Shown here: piece by piece, positions 7,852 to 15,997 of the stretch
How positions within the stretch are numbered: position 1 is the stretch's first letter
Layout of the letters: the number at the start of each line of letters is the position of its first letter
Source of the DNA: CAYYMX01 sp964473045
Lineage (GTDB): Bacteria; Pseudomonadota; Alphaproteobacteria; Methylaequorales; Methylaequoraceae
Length of the DNA stretch: 41,508 nucleotides
Direction: 5' to 3'
NCBI GenBank assembly: GCA_964473045.1
Contig: CAYYMX010000004.1
Location: 1 to 41,508 of the forward strand
Notes under the pieces: generated by a model
What the model was told of the DNA's origin: nothing
The model's database searches: none
Seen by the model: only the letters and a program-made list of their open reading frames with translations
Position numbers and translations under genes: made by a program

Positions 7852-9231
7852 ATGAAAAATAATCCTGATCATATAGATTTTAATTTTAGTAGGTCAATAG
7901 ATTTTCAAAAAAATTTTTTTTTAAAAGAATTTGATAATCTTTTGAAATTAATAATAAAAGAAGATTTAGGTCTTTTCTCAAAGCATTTAAGAGTTTTGTT
8001 AATTGAACTTTATTTTTGCTGGTGTGAATCTGAAAACCAATTTTTGAAGGTTTCAATGTCAAAAAGAGGTTACAAGGCAAATTCTAGGTACAATCCTAAC
8101 CAGATTTCTTCCTTGATTATTAAAGTAATCAAACATTTGAAGTCTCAGGGTTTGATAGAATATTTCCAAGGATTTTACGATTCAAAGAGAAAAATAAGTA
8201 GATTAACACGTATTCGAGCTTCGAAATTTCTGCAAGATGAATTCAAAAAAATTAAGATCAACACGCTGCATGAAATTTATCACAAAGACAGGGAAAATAT
8301 ATTCTTAATTGGAAAAGATAAAGTTTTATTAGAATATTCAGATAGTGTTGAAACCCATGAGATTAGAAATTCTTTAAAAAGCTATAATAATTTAGTCCTT
8401 AAAACCTTGTTTGATATTGTATGTATTGAGCAAAATTTTGTAGTAAGAGGAGATAATAGAAAAATTATAATTTCTGAAATATGTAAAAATAATGACATAC
8501 ATTTTTTAATGAGCCTTGAAAACCTTTGGAAGTTTTCGGGTAGTTGGTGGAATAAATTAGATTTTTCTTCAATTAACAAATATATAAAATACATGTTAAT
8601 TAATGATTCCGATACTAGTTATGTTGAACTATCAGAGATACTTAATTTGTTTTTAACAAAAGAATTTAATATTATAATTTCTGAAAGAGCCTTTGATTCT
8701 CAAAATTTTTTTAAAAATAATGACCAAAAAAATTACTTTAAGATTAAGGCGATTTCGTCAAGAAACTTTGAAAGTTTTTTTAGGGCTTTTTCTAACGATA
8801 GAAAAAAGATTGGTTTTGACGAAAAGTTTTCAAAATTAGATTTAGAAAAAGTGGTGAATAAAATGTTTGAACAAGATCCTGTCTTGTCCAGTCTTTTTTT
8901 TAAAGGTAAACTTGCAGATTGGTCTAGTTTCATTTCAAAAGTCTTTTACAATCTGATAAAGAATCTAGTTTCTGCTAGAATTCCTGTCTTTCTTGTGGGA
9001 GATAGAATTTTATTTCCTACAGTTATGGAAAAGATTGTTTTAGATAAAATTTTAGAAGTGCTCGAAAAAAAATTTGATTTTGTAAAGATAAAACTTAAAG
9101 TTAATCAATGTTTTAAAAAAAATATAAAAAAAGAAAAATTTTTCTTTTCCAGATTCTCCAAAAATAATTTAAAATATTCAAGTAGATATGAGATGAATTT
9201 AAAAAAACATAAAATACGAGAAAACGTGTGA
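7852..9231 (+). CDS. Uncharacterised 459-aa protein with winged-helix-like N-terminus and polymerase-like motif relics
   Basis: I cannot assign a function. Residues 40-130 look like a winged-helix DNA-binding segment (SSLIIKVIKHLKSQGLIEY), followed by the basic block SRLTRIRASKFL. From memory, the pattern matches a larger uncharacterised alphaproteobacterial family found on chromosomes, plasmids and phages: RYNPNQIS at 79-86, FLIGKDKVLLEYSD at 151-164, IRNSLKSYNN at 171-180, and FSGSWWNKL at 228-236. Full-length relatives carry a DYSGLH-like block and a later VHDSF-like block that recall the palm of family A polymerases. Here the equivalent places read TSYVELSEI and LVGDRIL, so the acidic residues look lost or moved. 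The C-terminus is a lysine-rich tail. The gene ends GTG-TGA, overlapping the cNMP-binding gene. Confidence 0.55.
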   Translation: MKNNPDHIDFNFSRSIDFQKNFFLKEFDNLLKLIIKEDLGLFSKHLRVLLIELYFCWCESENQFLKVSMSKRGYKANSRYNPNQISSLIIKVIKHLKSQGLIEYFQGFYDSKRKISRLTRIRASKFLQDEFKKIKINTLHEIYHKDRENIFLIGKDKVLLEYSDSVETHEIRNSLKSYNNLVLKTLFDIVCIEQNFVVRGDNRKIIISEICKNNDIHFLMSLENLWKFSGSWWNKLDFSSINKYIKYMLINDSDTSYVELSEILNLFLTKEFNIIISERAFDSQNFFKNNDQKNYFKIKAISSRNFESFFRAFSNDRKKIGFDEKFSKLDLEKVVNKMFEQDPVLSSLFFKGKLADWSSFISKVFYNLIKNLVSARIPVFLVGDRILFPTVMEKIVLDKILEVLEKKFDFVKIKLKVNQCFKKNIKKEKFFFSRFSKNNLKYSSRYEMNLKKHKIRENV

Positions 9232-9635
9232 AGACATCATCAAAAATTGGTTTAGAACAGCTAAAATTTACCAGGGGGAAAAAAATTTATTCAAAAGGTG
9301 ATGATGCACATTTTGCATATTATGTTCATTCTGGAAAGGTTAATATTTTTAGTCCTGGGGGACTACTACTTGGAAAAATCGGTGAAGGAGAAATTTTTGG
9401 AGAAAGAGGTCCATCTTTAGATGAGTCAAGATCTGTGACAGCCGAAGCTTCAACTAATTGTATTCTTTACCCAATAAATGAAAAGACTTTAAAAGAAAAA
9501 ATCAAGTCAGCAGATCCTGTTGTTAGGGCTATTCTAAGAAGTCTATTAATTCGTCTAAATGATATTAATTCAAAAAGTGAAGAATTTTGGAGAAGTTTAA
9601 ATGTAATGACTTCTCTGTCTGATGATGAAGACTAG
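9228..9635 (+). CDS. Stand-alone cyclic-nucleotide-binding (Crp/Fnr N-terminal) domain protein
   Basis: This 135-aa protein is a single cupin-type cNMP-binding domain: FTRGKKIYSKGDDAHFAYYVHSG at the start, then GEGEIFGE where the phosphate-binding cassette (GExxGE) sits, then RSVTAEASTNCILYPI. The typical Arg-Ala/Ser of cAMP binders is partly kept (ESRSVTAEA). It ends soon after the long C helix (residues 100-120), with no helix-turn-helix, so it cannot bind DNA alone as Crp does. It starts with GTG at 9228, overlapping the stop of the 459-aa gene by 4 nt. Obligate coupling suggests it works with that protein, which is inference. Neither the ligand nor the output is known. Confidence 0.82.
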   Translation: MKTSSKIGLEQLKFTRGKKIYSKGDDAHFAYYVHSGKVNIFSPGGLLLGKIGEGEIFGERGPSLDESRSVTAEASTNCILYPINEKTLKEKIKSADPVVRAILRSLLIRLNDINSKSEEFWRSLNVMTSLSDDED

Positions 9636-9724
9636 AGAAAATTTTCTCCCTATCTATGTAAGTTATTATCCAAACCATATTTATTGATAGAAATATGAAA
9701 CCCTAAAAAGCAATCAAATTTTTA

Positions 9725-11125
9725 ATGGCATTACAATTTCAAAAAATACAAGGCAAGGGATGGAAGAGTTTAACTACTAAATTATGTAAAAAGGATGATT
9801 TGGATTTATTGGAATTAGTAGACTATAATCCAAGAAAGTATCCATTTTTATTGGAAAGTTCTTCAAGGGGCAATAAAAGGAATAGATTTTCAATATTATT
9901 TTACAAGCCTAAATTTTTAATCAAAAAAGAGAAAGAAAATAATGTAAATTTTTTAAACGAATTTGATAGGCTTTGGAAAAGTGAAAATTTAAATCAAGAG
10001 AAAACGATTATTAACAAAAAAACAATACCTTTTACAGGAGGTTGGTTTGTTTATTTGGGATATGAAATGGCAAGTGAAGTTGAGCCAAAACTAAAAATTC
10101 CAAAGTCCCCATTTGCATTTCCAACAGCTTTTGCCGCGAGAGTTAAATCTGCTATTATATTTGACCATATCGATAGAGAGTTTTTTATAATTTCTGAGGA
10201 CAGTGAAGGATGGAAAGAAGATTTTAAAGAGATAGAAGATCATTTAAATTTTAAAAAAAAAAAAAATAAAAAAAAAAAAACTTCAGGTTCGGTGGAAATT
10301 TTGACACGAGGAAGTATTAAAGAGCATCAAGAGCAAGTGAGGGCATGCATTGAATATATCTATCAAGGGGAAATCTTCCAGGCAAACTTGTCAAGACTGT
10401 GGAGCTTTAAAATAAAAAACAATCTTTCCGAGATAGAGATTTATAAACAATTAAGGAAAAAAAATCCATCACCATTTTCAGGATTAGTGATTTACGAAGA
10501 TAGTAGTATAATTAGTTCTTCTCCTGAAAGACTGGTCTCAGTTGAAGGCAATTTATTGCAAACACGGCCTATTGCTGGAACAAGACCAAGAGGGTTTTCT
10601 GGATTAACGGACATTGAACTTTCTAAAGAATTGATAAATTCTTCAAAGGAAAAGGCAGAGCACTTAATGTTGGTAGATTTAGAAAGAAATGATATTTCTA
10701 GAGTGTGTAAACCTGGGACTGTAAGTGTTGACGAAATGATGATTATAGAGTCCTATGCCCATGTTCATCATATAGTTTCTAATATTTGTGGAAAAAAACT
10801 TAAAAACATAACGCCAGGGAAAATAATTTCAGCAGTTTTCCCTGGTGGTACAATAACTGGATGTCCAAAAGTAAGGTGCATGGAAATTTTAGGAGAATTA
10901 GAAAGAGTAGGAAGAGGCCCATATACTGGGTCATTTGGGTATATCACACATTCTGGAAATATGGATCTAAATATTCTTATTAGATCTATTTTGAAAGAAA
11001 ATAACAAACTTTTTGTTAGAGCTGGTGGAGGAATAGTAGCTGATTCAATTCCTGAAAACGAAACACTAGAAACTGAGGCTAAAGCAAATGGAATGTTGAG
11101 GGCTATTGGATCGTTCAAAAAATGA
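9725..11125 (+). CDS. pabB: Aminodeoxychorismate synthase component I (chorismate-binding enzyme)
   Basis: This 466-aa enzyme is of the anthranilate/para-aminobenzoate synthase component I family. It would convert chorismate and ammonia to 4-amino-4-deoxychorismate for folate synthesis. The chorismate-binding domain (about residue 190 on) contains GEIFQANLSR, SSSPERLVS, TRPIAGTRPRG (about 279-289), LVDLERNDISRVCKPGTV, FPGGTITGCPK and RAGGGIVADS. The PIAGT motif has alanine where E. coli PabB has its Lys274, so motif alone does not exclude TrpE. The pabC gene, coupled by an ATGA overlap, decides for PabB. A run of lysines (about residues 177-187) encoded by near-continuous adenines forms the linker before the catalytic domain. 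No glutaminase subunit (PabA) gene is in the window. Confidence 0.9.
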   Translation: MALQFQKIQGKGWKSLTTKLCKKDDLDLLELVDYNPRKYPFLLESSSRGNKRNRFSILFYKPKFLIKKEKENNVNFLNEFDRLWKSENLNQEKTIINKKTIPFTGGWFVYLGYEMASEVEPKLKIPKSPFAFPTAFAARVKSAIIFDHIDREFFIISEDSEGWKEDFKEIEDHLNFKKKKNKKKKTSGSVEILTRGSIKEHQEQVRACIEYIYQGEIFQANLSRLWSFKIKNNLSEIEIYKQLRKKNPSPFSGLVIYEDSSIISSSPERLVSVEGNLLQTRPIAGTRPRGFSGLTDIELSKELINSSKEKAEHLMLVDLERNDISRVCKPGTVSVDEMMIIESYAHVHHIVSNICGKKLKNITPGKIISAVFPGGTITGCPKVRCMEILGELERVGRGPYTGSFGYITHSGNMDLNILIRSILKENNKLFVRAGGGIVADSIPENETLETEAKANGMLRAIGSFKK

Positions 11126-11997
11126 CCAAGTTTTTTTCTCTTATTAATGGAAAATTTAAAGATTCAATTTCTGTACTGGATAGAGGGCTTGCATACGGAG
11201 ATGGCTTTTTTGAAACTATGTTGTGGAAAAGAAAACATCCAGGTGCTACTTTTGATTCAGCTGGAGTGGAGTTTTGGCAAAGGCATGTAAAAAGAATTAA
11301 AAAAGGCTGTCATCTTTTACAAATTAAATTCCCAAATCCATCTACATTAATAAAATATAAACAAAAAATACTTTCTCGAGCATGTAATAGTGGATTAAAG
11401 GACGGAATACTTAAAATTTTGATCACGAGAGGACAAGGTGGAAGAGGCTACAAGTTTGAAAAAAACATAACACCCACAGTAATTTTTCTTGTTTTTCCCA
11501 AAAGAAAAACAGATCAGAATTTTTTTGATAAGGGAGTAAAAGTGAGATTTTGCAAATCGTCCTTGTCAACGAACAATGATTTTGCCGGATTGAAGCATCT
11601 AAATAGACTTGATTCTGTTCTAGCTAGATCAGAATGGGTAGATGATTATTTTGAGGGAATTTTGTTAGATCAACACGAAAATTTAATTGAAGGCACTATG
11701 ACAAATATTTTTTTTATAAAGAAAAATAAACTTTATACTCCTCCAATAATTGATTCTGGTATCGAAGGAATTATGCGAGGTGTGGTGATGGAAACCTATA
11801 AAAATTTTTTTAAAAAAATTAAGTTAATAAAAATTCATAAGAAAGACTTAGAAAATTTTGATGAGATGTTTTTGACAAACTCAGTTTTAAAAATACTACC
11901 AGTTAGACAAATGGGGAGAAAGAAATTTAAGATATCTGAGAATACAAAAAATTTTATGAATTTTTTAAGAACAAAAAAGAATTTGGAATTTATCTAG
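11122..11997 (+). CDS. pabC: Aminodeoxychorismate lyase (aminotransferase class IV)
   Basis: This 291-aa PLP enzyme of fold type IV would cleave 4-amino-4-deoxychorismate to p-aminobenzoate and pyruvate. The N-terminal VLDRGLAYGDGFFETM is the family signature. The PLP lysine is Lys158 in LKHLNRLDSVLAR, and EGTMTNIFFI and GIEGIMRGVVME form the cofactor phosphate site and C-terminal block. The LNR motif after the lysine fits PabC better than branched-chain or D-amino acid aminotransferases. The start overlaps the pabB stop by 4 nt. The end overlaps the convergent ccmI by 8 nt. Confidence 0.92.
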   Translation: MTKFFSLINGKFKDSISVLDRGLAYGDGFFETMLWKRKHPGATFDSAGVEFWQRHVKRIKKGCHLLQIKFPNPSTLIKYKQKILSRACNSGLKDGILKILITRGQGGRGYKFEKNITPTVIFLVFPKRKTDQNFFDKGVKVRFCKSSLSTNNDFAGLKHLNRLDSVLARSEWVDDYFEGILLDQHENLIEGTMTNIFFIKKNKLYTPPIIDSGIEGIMRGVVMETYKNFFKKIKLIKIHKKDLENFDEMFLTNSVLKILPVRQMGRKKFKISENTKNFMNFLRTKKNLEFI

Positions 11998-12604
11998 ACT
12001 TGAGCTCGTCGATTGTTTTTTTTAGCCAGTTTTCATCTATTTTCATTAAATTTTTTATTTCAAGAATTTCTAATTTGGCTCTATCTATTTGATCTAAGGT
12101 AATTAGAGTTTCTATAAGTGTTTGTCTAGCTTCCAAATTTTCAGGATTAATTGTCTTTATTTTTTCTAGAAAATTTATAGCGCTAAGAAATTGATTATTG
12201 TTTTTTTTGAGAATTGCATATTCAAAAATTATTTCTTCATTCTTAGGAAAAAAATGCATACCTTTTTTATAATATAAATCCGCTTTTTGAATATGTCCTG
12301 TAAGTAAACATGTTCTAGCTAGAATTAACCATCCCTTCAAATCATGAGGTTTTTTTTTAAGTTTTTTTTCTAAAAAAAGAACTACTTTTTGAGGGTCTAG
12401 ATTTTCCATATTTGATATCTGAGTATCTAAATCTTCTGTAAAAGTTAGTGAACTTTTATTTCCAGTAATTTCATAAATAATTAATGATGAAGTAAGCAGA
12501 AAAAAAATAGAAAGAGAAAATTTTTTTTTCTTTTTTCTGGGATTAAACAGATAAATTGAAACAAAAAGAACAAAAATTATCAAAATTCCATAAAAAAAAA
12601 ACAT
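11990..12604 (-). CDS. ccmI: Cytochrome c biogenesis protein CcmI (TPR)
   Basis: This 204-aa protein has an N-terminal pair of hydrophobic helices (residues 1-20 and 30-46), followed by tetratricopeptide repeats (KPHDLKGWLILARTCLLTGHIQKADLYYKKGM and two more). It is short compared with the typical CcmI/CycH of 300-400 aa, keeping the membrane anchor and one TPR module. In the family, CcmI holds apocytochrome c and presents it to CcmH/CcmF on the periplasmic side. It is the last gene of the ccm operon, 3 nt after ccmH. The assignment rests on topology, TPRs and position. Confidence 0.85.
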   Translation of the reverse strand: MFFFYGILIIFVLFVSIYLFNPRKKKKKFSLSIFFLLTSSLIIYEITGNKSSLTFTEDLDTQISNMENLDPQKVVLFLEKKLKKKPHDLKGWLILARTCLLTGHIQKADLYYKKGMHFFPKNEEIIFEYAILKKNNNQFLSAINFLEKIKTINPENLEARQTLIETLITLDQIDRAKLEILEIKNLMKIDENWLKKTIDELKSR

Positions 12605-12607
12605 TTA

Positions 12608-12988
12608 CTACGTTTTCCTAAAAAAAATTCTAAAAATTATAATTCCAAAAATAACAGGTAATATCCATAATGGTAATGTATCAACTCTGAGAGGTGGAGA
12701 AAACAAAACAAAATCTCCATATCGTGAATGAATGTAGGAAATTATTTCCTTTTCAGATAGACCTTGAGTTAATTTTTTTCTTACAAGAAGTCTAAGATCT
12801 TTGGCAATATCTGCGTTGGAATTCTCAATATCTTCATTTTGACATACCATGCATCTTAATTTTTTTCCTATTTCTCTAGCTTTTTTCTCTAATTTTTGAT
12901 TGTTCAACATTTCGTCTGGTTCAGTTGAATAAATATTCGGTGCAATTAAAAAAAAGACAGTAAAAAAGAATAACAAATATTTTTTCAT
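12608..12988 (-). CDS. ccmH: Cytochrome c-type biogenesis protein CcmH
   Basis: This 126-aa protein has a signal peptide (MKKYLLFFFTVFFLIAPNIY), then the hallmark redox motif LRCMVCQN with Cys46 and Cys49, SNADIAKDLRLLVR, and SRYGDFVLFSPP, followed by a single C-terminal membrane anchor. It reduces the CXXCH motif of apocytochrome c in the periplasm, together with CcmG. This is the short CcmH/CycL form, with the TPR part encoded separately as ccmI. It overlaps ccmG by 4 nt. Confidence 0.95.
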   Translation of the reverse strand: MKKYLLFFFTVFFLIAPNIYSTEPDEMLNNQKLEKKAREIGKKLRCMVCQNEDIENSNADIAKDLRLLVRKKLTQGLSEKEIISYIHSRYGDFVLFSPPLRVDTLPLWILPVIFGIIIFRIFFRKT

Positions 12989-13500
12989 TCTAAATCCTCT
13001 ATAATCTTTTTTATTTTGTATAAATCTTTCTCTTGAATTGGTCCTATATGTTTATGTCTAATTGTTGCATTTTTGTCTATGATAAAAGTTTCAGGCAATC
13101 CGTAGACGCCCCACTCAATACTTGTCAACCCGCTATTATCTAGACCAAGCTTTTCAAATGGATTACCCGATTTTTTTAACCATTTATCAACTTGATTTTC
13201 ACTGTCTTTTTTTGCAATTCCAAAAATTTTGTTATTTTTTGATAAATTTAGCAGTTGAGGGTGCTCAACCTTACATGGTGGGCACCACGATGCAAAAAAA
13301 TTAACAATTTTGACTGTTTTATTGTCTTCCACTAGGTTTTTGCGTAAAAATAAAGGGTATTGTTTGATGGGTAATAATGAAAGATTTGGAACTTTCTCAG
13401 CTATTAAATTTGATGGTATGATTGATGGATCTTTTTTTAACCCTTCGCTAAAAACAAAGAGAATTAATAAAAAAAATCCGCCCAAAAATATGTATTTCAT
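12985..13500 (-). CDS. ccmG: Thiol:disulfide interchange protein CcmG/DsbE
   Basis: This 171-aa membrane-tethered thioredoxin-fold protein has an N-terminal anchor (residues 1-18) and the active site WCPPC with Cys73 and Cys76 in NFFASWCPPCKVEHP. It keeps the GVYGLPETFIID block containing the cis-proline, which is typical of CcmG/DsbE. It feeds reducing power to CcmH and apocytochrome c. Both ends overlap neighbours by 4 nt (ccmF upstream, ccmH downstream), so it is translated as part of one coupled operon. Confidence 0.96.
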   Translation of the reverse strand: MKYIFLGGFFLLILFVFSEGLKKDPSIIPSNLIAEKVPNLSLLPIKQYPLFLRKNLVEDNKTVKIVNFFASWCPPCKVEHPQLLNLSKNNKIFGIAKKDSENQVDKWLKKSGNPFEKLGLDNSGLTSIEWGVYGLPETFIIDKNATIRHKHIGPIQEKDLYKIKKIIEDLE

Positions 13501-15437
13501 TCTTTTAATTTCATACTATTAAAAAAAGAGATGGTGCCACCACCAACTATTAGAAAAATCCCAAACCATATCCACAAAGTAAACGGGTTAAACCAAATTC
13601 TGGTTGTCCAAACTTCCTTTTGTGATGAAGTGTTTTTATCTCCAATGGCAATGTAAATATCTCCAAGAAAAGTAGAATAAATTGCAGCTTCAGTAGTAAC
13701 CTGTTTGCCAGTATTATAAAATCTTTTTTCAGGTTTCAAAATCGCTACGATTTTGTTGTTTTTAATAATTTCAAATGTTGCCATATTACTTAAATAATTT
13801 GGACCTTCAATTCTTTCTATTCCCAAGAATTTTACCTCGAAATCATTAATTTTAACTATTTCAGTGATTTTTTGAAATTGAATTTTTTCTATCTTTAAAA
13901 TTGAAGACCCAGTTGCTCCAATAATTAATATAGCCACTCCTATATGAGCTATATTTTGAGCTAGCATTTTAGCTGGAAAACGTAGAATTTTTAATTTTTT
14001 TTTTATGTTTTGTTTCATAAGTCCTGTCATTTCAAATAATGAACTAGAGATTATACATGCCCCTAAAATAAAAAATATGATTGAAAGTACTGGGCCACCA
14101 AAGTTTATGTACCAAATTAAAAGCGAAATTATAAATAACATTATTAAAAGAGTATTTAATTTATGAGATAATCTTGCGAAATCGTCTCTTCCCCACCTTA
14201 AAAAAGGGCCTAGAATCATTCCTATAGTCATAGGAAAAATAACTGGAGCTAATATTGAATTAAAAAAAGGTGCTCCTATTGATAATTTTGATTTAAAAAA
14301 TACGGATGAAAAAAGAGGATAAATAGTTCCCACTAAAATTGTAAAACTTAAAGTTAACATAAACACATTGTTTAGAGAGATTGCTCCTTCTCTTGATAAG
14401 AAATAAATTTTTTCTTCATAAGCAAATTTTTGAGAATTTTTTAGAAAAAGAAAAATTCCAAACCCGCAGATAAATGAGAGTAAAATTAAAATAAAGACCC
14501 CCCTTGAAGGGTCATTAGCAAATGCATGAACTGAAACTAGAACCCCAGATCTAACTAAAAAAGTACCTAAAAGACTTAATGAAAAAGTTATTATTGAAAG
14601 AATTAAAGTCCAGTTTCTGAAAATATTTTTTTTTTCGGCAACTACCATTGTGTGTAAAAGTGCGGAAGCAGTGATCCACGGAAGTAATGATGCATTTTCC
14701 ACGGGATCCCAGAACCAGAATCCACCCCACCCTAATTCATAATATGCCCACCAACTTCCAAGACCAATTCCACAAGTCAAAAAAATCCAAGAAAGAAATA
14801 CCCAAGGTTTTAAAATTTTGATGAAATTTAATTTTTTGTTCTTAGATAAGAGTGTTGCAATTGAAATAGAATAAACTATTGAAAAGCCAACATAACCTAA
14901 ATACAAAAATGGAGGATGAATTGCTAAACCAGGATCTTGAAGTAATGGATTAAGGTCTATGCCATCAATTGGTGGTGGCAAAATCTTTTCGAATGGATTG
15001 GATGTGAAAACTATAAATAAACAAACCAAGAAGGATAAGACTGTTTGAACAAGTAATACATTTTTTTTGAAGTTAAGATCCATTATTTTACATCTGGAAA
15101 ATAGAAATCCAAAAAGGGTCATAACAAATAGCCATAGAAGTATTGATCCTTCATGATTTCCCCAAACTCCTGAAAATTTATATATTAAGGGCAATTGGCT
15201 GTTTGAGTTGCTAGAAACAACTTTAAGTGAAAAGTCTGAAATTAAAAAAGAATAAGTTAAGCAAAAAAATGAAAAAAAAATGAGAAAAAAAGTCAAATCA
15301 GTTATTTTTTTTTGGAAACTTATCGAATTAACGTAAGAAACTTTTTTGTTAAAAAATGTGAACGTAGGAAATAAAAAACCTAAAAAAGTAACAGTCAGGC
15401 ACAAAATCAAAGAAAATAATCCAATTTCCGAAATCAT
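13497..15437 (-). CDS. ccmF: Cytochrome c heme lyase CcmF
   Basis: This 646-aa polytopic inner-membrane protein, with about 15 helices, is the heme-ligation subunit that attaches heme from holo-CcmE to apocytochrome c. GNHEGS (residues 93-98) and DPGLAIHPPFLYLGY (168-182) carry conserved His ligands. The tryptophan-rich WWD heme-binding domain lies at about 229-253 (GSWWAYYELGWGGFWFWDPVENAS). The periplasmic C-terminal region includes RFYNTGKQVTTEAAI, usual for CcmF. Length is normal. It is coupled to ccmE (4-nt overlap) and ccmG (4-nt overlap). Confidence 0.98.
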   Translation of the reverse strand: MISEIGLFSLILCLTVTFLGFLFPTFTFFNKKVSYVNSISFQKKITDLTFFLIFFSFFCLTYSFLISDFSLKVVSSNSNSQLPLIYKFSGVWGNHEGSILLWLFVMTLFGFLFSRCKIMDLNFKKNVLLVQTVLSFLVCLFIVFTSNPFEKILPPPIDGIDLNPLLQDPGLAIHPPFLYLGYVGFSIVYSISIATLLSKNKKLNFIKILKPWVFLSWIFLTCGIGLGSWWAYYELGWGGFWFWDPVENASLLPWITASALLHTMVVAEKKNIFRNWTLILSIITFSLSLLGTFLVRSGVLVSVHAFANDPSRGVFILILLSFICGFGIFLFLKNSQKFAYEEKIYFLSREGAISLNNVFMLTLSFTILVGTIYPLFSSVFFKSKLSIGAPFFNSILAPVIFPMTIGMILGPFLRWGRDDFARLSHKLNTLLIMLFIISLLIWYINFGGPVLSIIFFILGACIISSSLFEMTGLMKQNIKKKLKILRFPAKMLAQNIAHIGVAILIIGATGSSILKIEKIQFQKITEIVKINDFEVKFLGIERIEGPNYLSNMATFEIIKNNKIVAILKPEKRFYNTGKQVTTEAAIYSTFLGDIYIAIGDKNTSSQKEVWTTRIWFNPFTLWIWFGIFLIVGGGTISFFNSMKLKE

Positions 15438-15838
15438 TTAATTTTTTCTTTCTCAAAAATTTTGTCAACTACTTCTGGAGGCATATAGTTTTCATCATGC
15501 TTGGCTAAGATTTTTTTTGCAAAAAAAGTTGATTTATTTTTAAGAAATCCTTCAGATACGACTCCCTGACCTTCCTTAAATAAATCTGGAAGTATGCCAA
15601 TGTAGGTGACAAAGATTTCATTGTTATAGTCTGTAATAATAAAGTTTATCTCCTCTACATTCTTTCCTTTTAAAACTGTAATTTTTTTATCCAAAGGTAT
15701 TCTTTTTTCTAAGATTTCTGTTGGAGAATAAAAAAAAACTAAATTATTTCTAAGGTTAATTAAAAGCAAAAAAGATCCAACTAAAAAAGTTATCAAAAAA
15801 ACAACAACCATTATTAATCTTTTATATTTAGGTTTCAT
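15434..15838 (-). CDS. ccmE: Heme chaperone CcmE
   Basis: This 134-aa periplasmic heme chaperone has one N-terminal membrane anchor. The heme-binding block AKHDENYMPPEV is intact, with His114 as the covalent heme ligand and Tyr118. ILPDLFKEGQGVVSEG is also conserved. It is shorter than most CcmE (about 150 aa), and the usual RLGGLV-like motif after the FYSPTEI stretch is not recognisable: the equivalent place reads DKKITVLKGKNV. It lies in the ccm operon between ccmD and ccmF, overlapping both by 4 nt. Confidence 0.95.
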   Translation of the reverse strand: MKPKYKRLIMVVVFLITFLVGSFLLLINLRNNLVFFYSPTEILEKRIPLDKKITVLKGKNVEEINFIITDYNNEIFVTYIGILPDLFKEGQGVVSEGFLKNKSTFFAKKILAKHDENYMPPEVVDKIFEKEKIK

Positions 15839-15993
15839 TTTTTATTTAGCCTATCAAACAATTCTTCTAATTTTTTAGTTCTTTTTAAACTAAGTATGAA
15901 AATAATAATCATGATTAAGAAAACAATAAGATATGAAGAAATCACGTATAACAAGTGATTTGTTGATCTTAAAAAATTTAAAAAATTTTCCAT
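15835..15993 (-). CDS. ccmD: Heme exporter protein CcmD (52 aa)
   Basis: This small open frame begins at the ATG read from 15993 and encodes 52 residues. It has one transmembrane helix (VISSYLIVFLIMIIIFILSL, residues 17-36), then a basic and charged C-terminal tail, KRTKKLEELFDRLNKK. Size, single helix with a cytoplasmic basic tail, and position between ccmC and ccmE identify CcmD, which helps release holo-CcmE from the CcmABC complex. The stop overlaps the ccmE start as ATGA, and ccmC ends 4 nt before its start. CcmD is poorly conserved in sequence and easily missed. Confidence 0.88.
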   Translation of the reverse strand: MENFLNFLRSTNHLLYVISSYLIVFLIMIIIFILSLKRTKKLEELFDRLNKK

Positions 15994-15997
15994 TTAA

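Noticed and set aside
9632..9655. Palindrome GAGAAAATTTTCTC after the cNMP-binding gene as a terminator
   Set aside because: No T-run follows the stem on the plus strand, so I do not call it a terminator.
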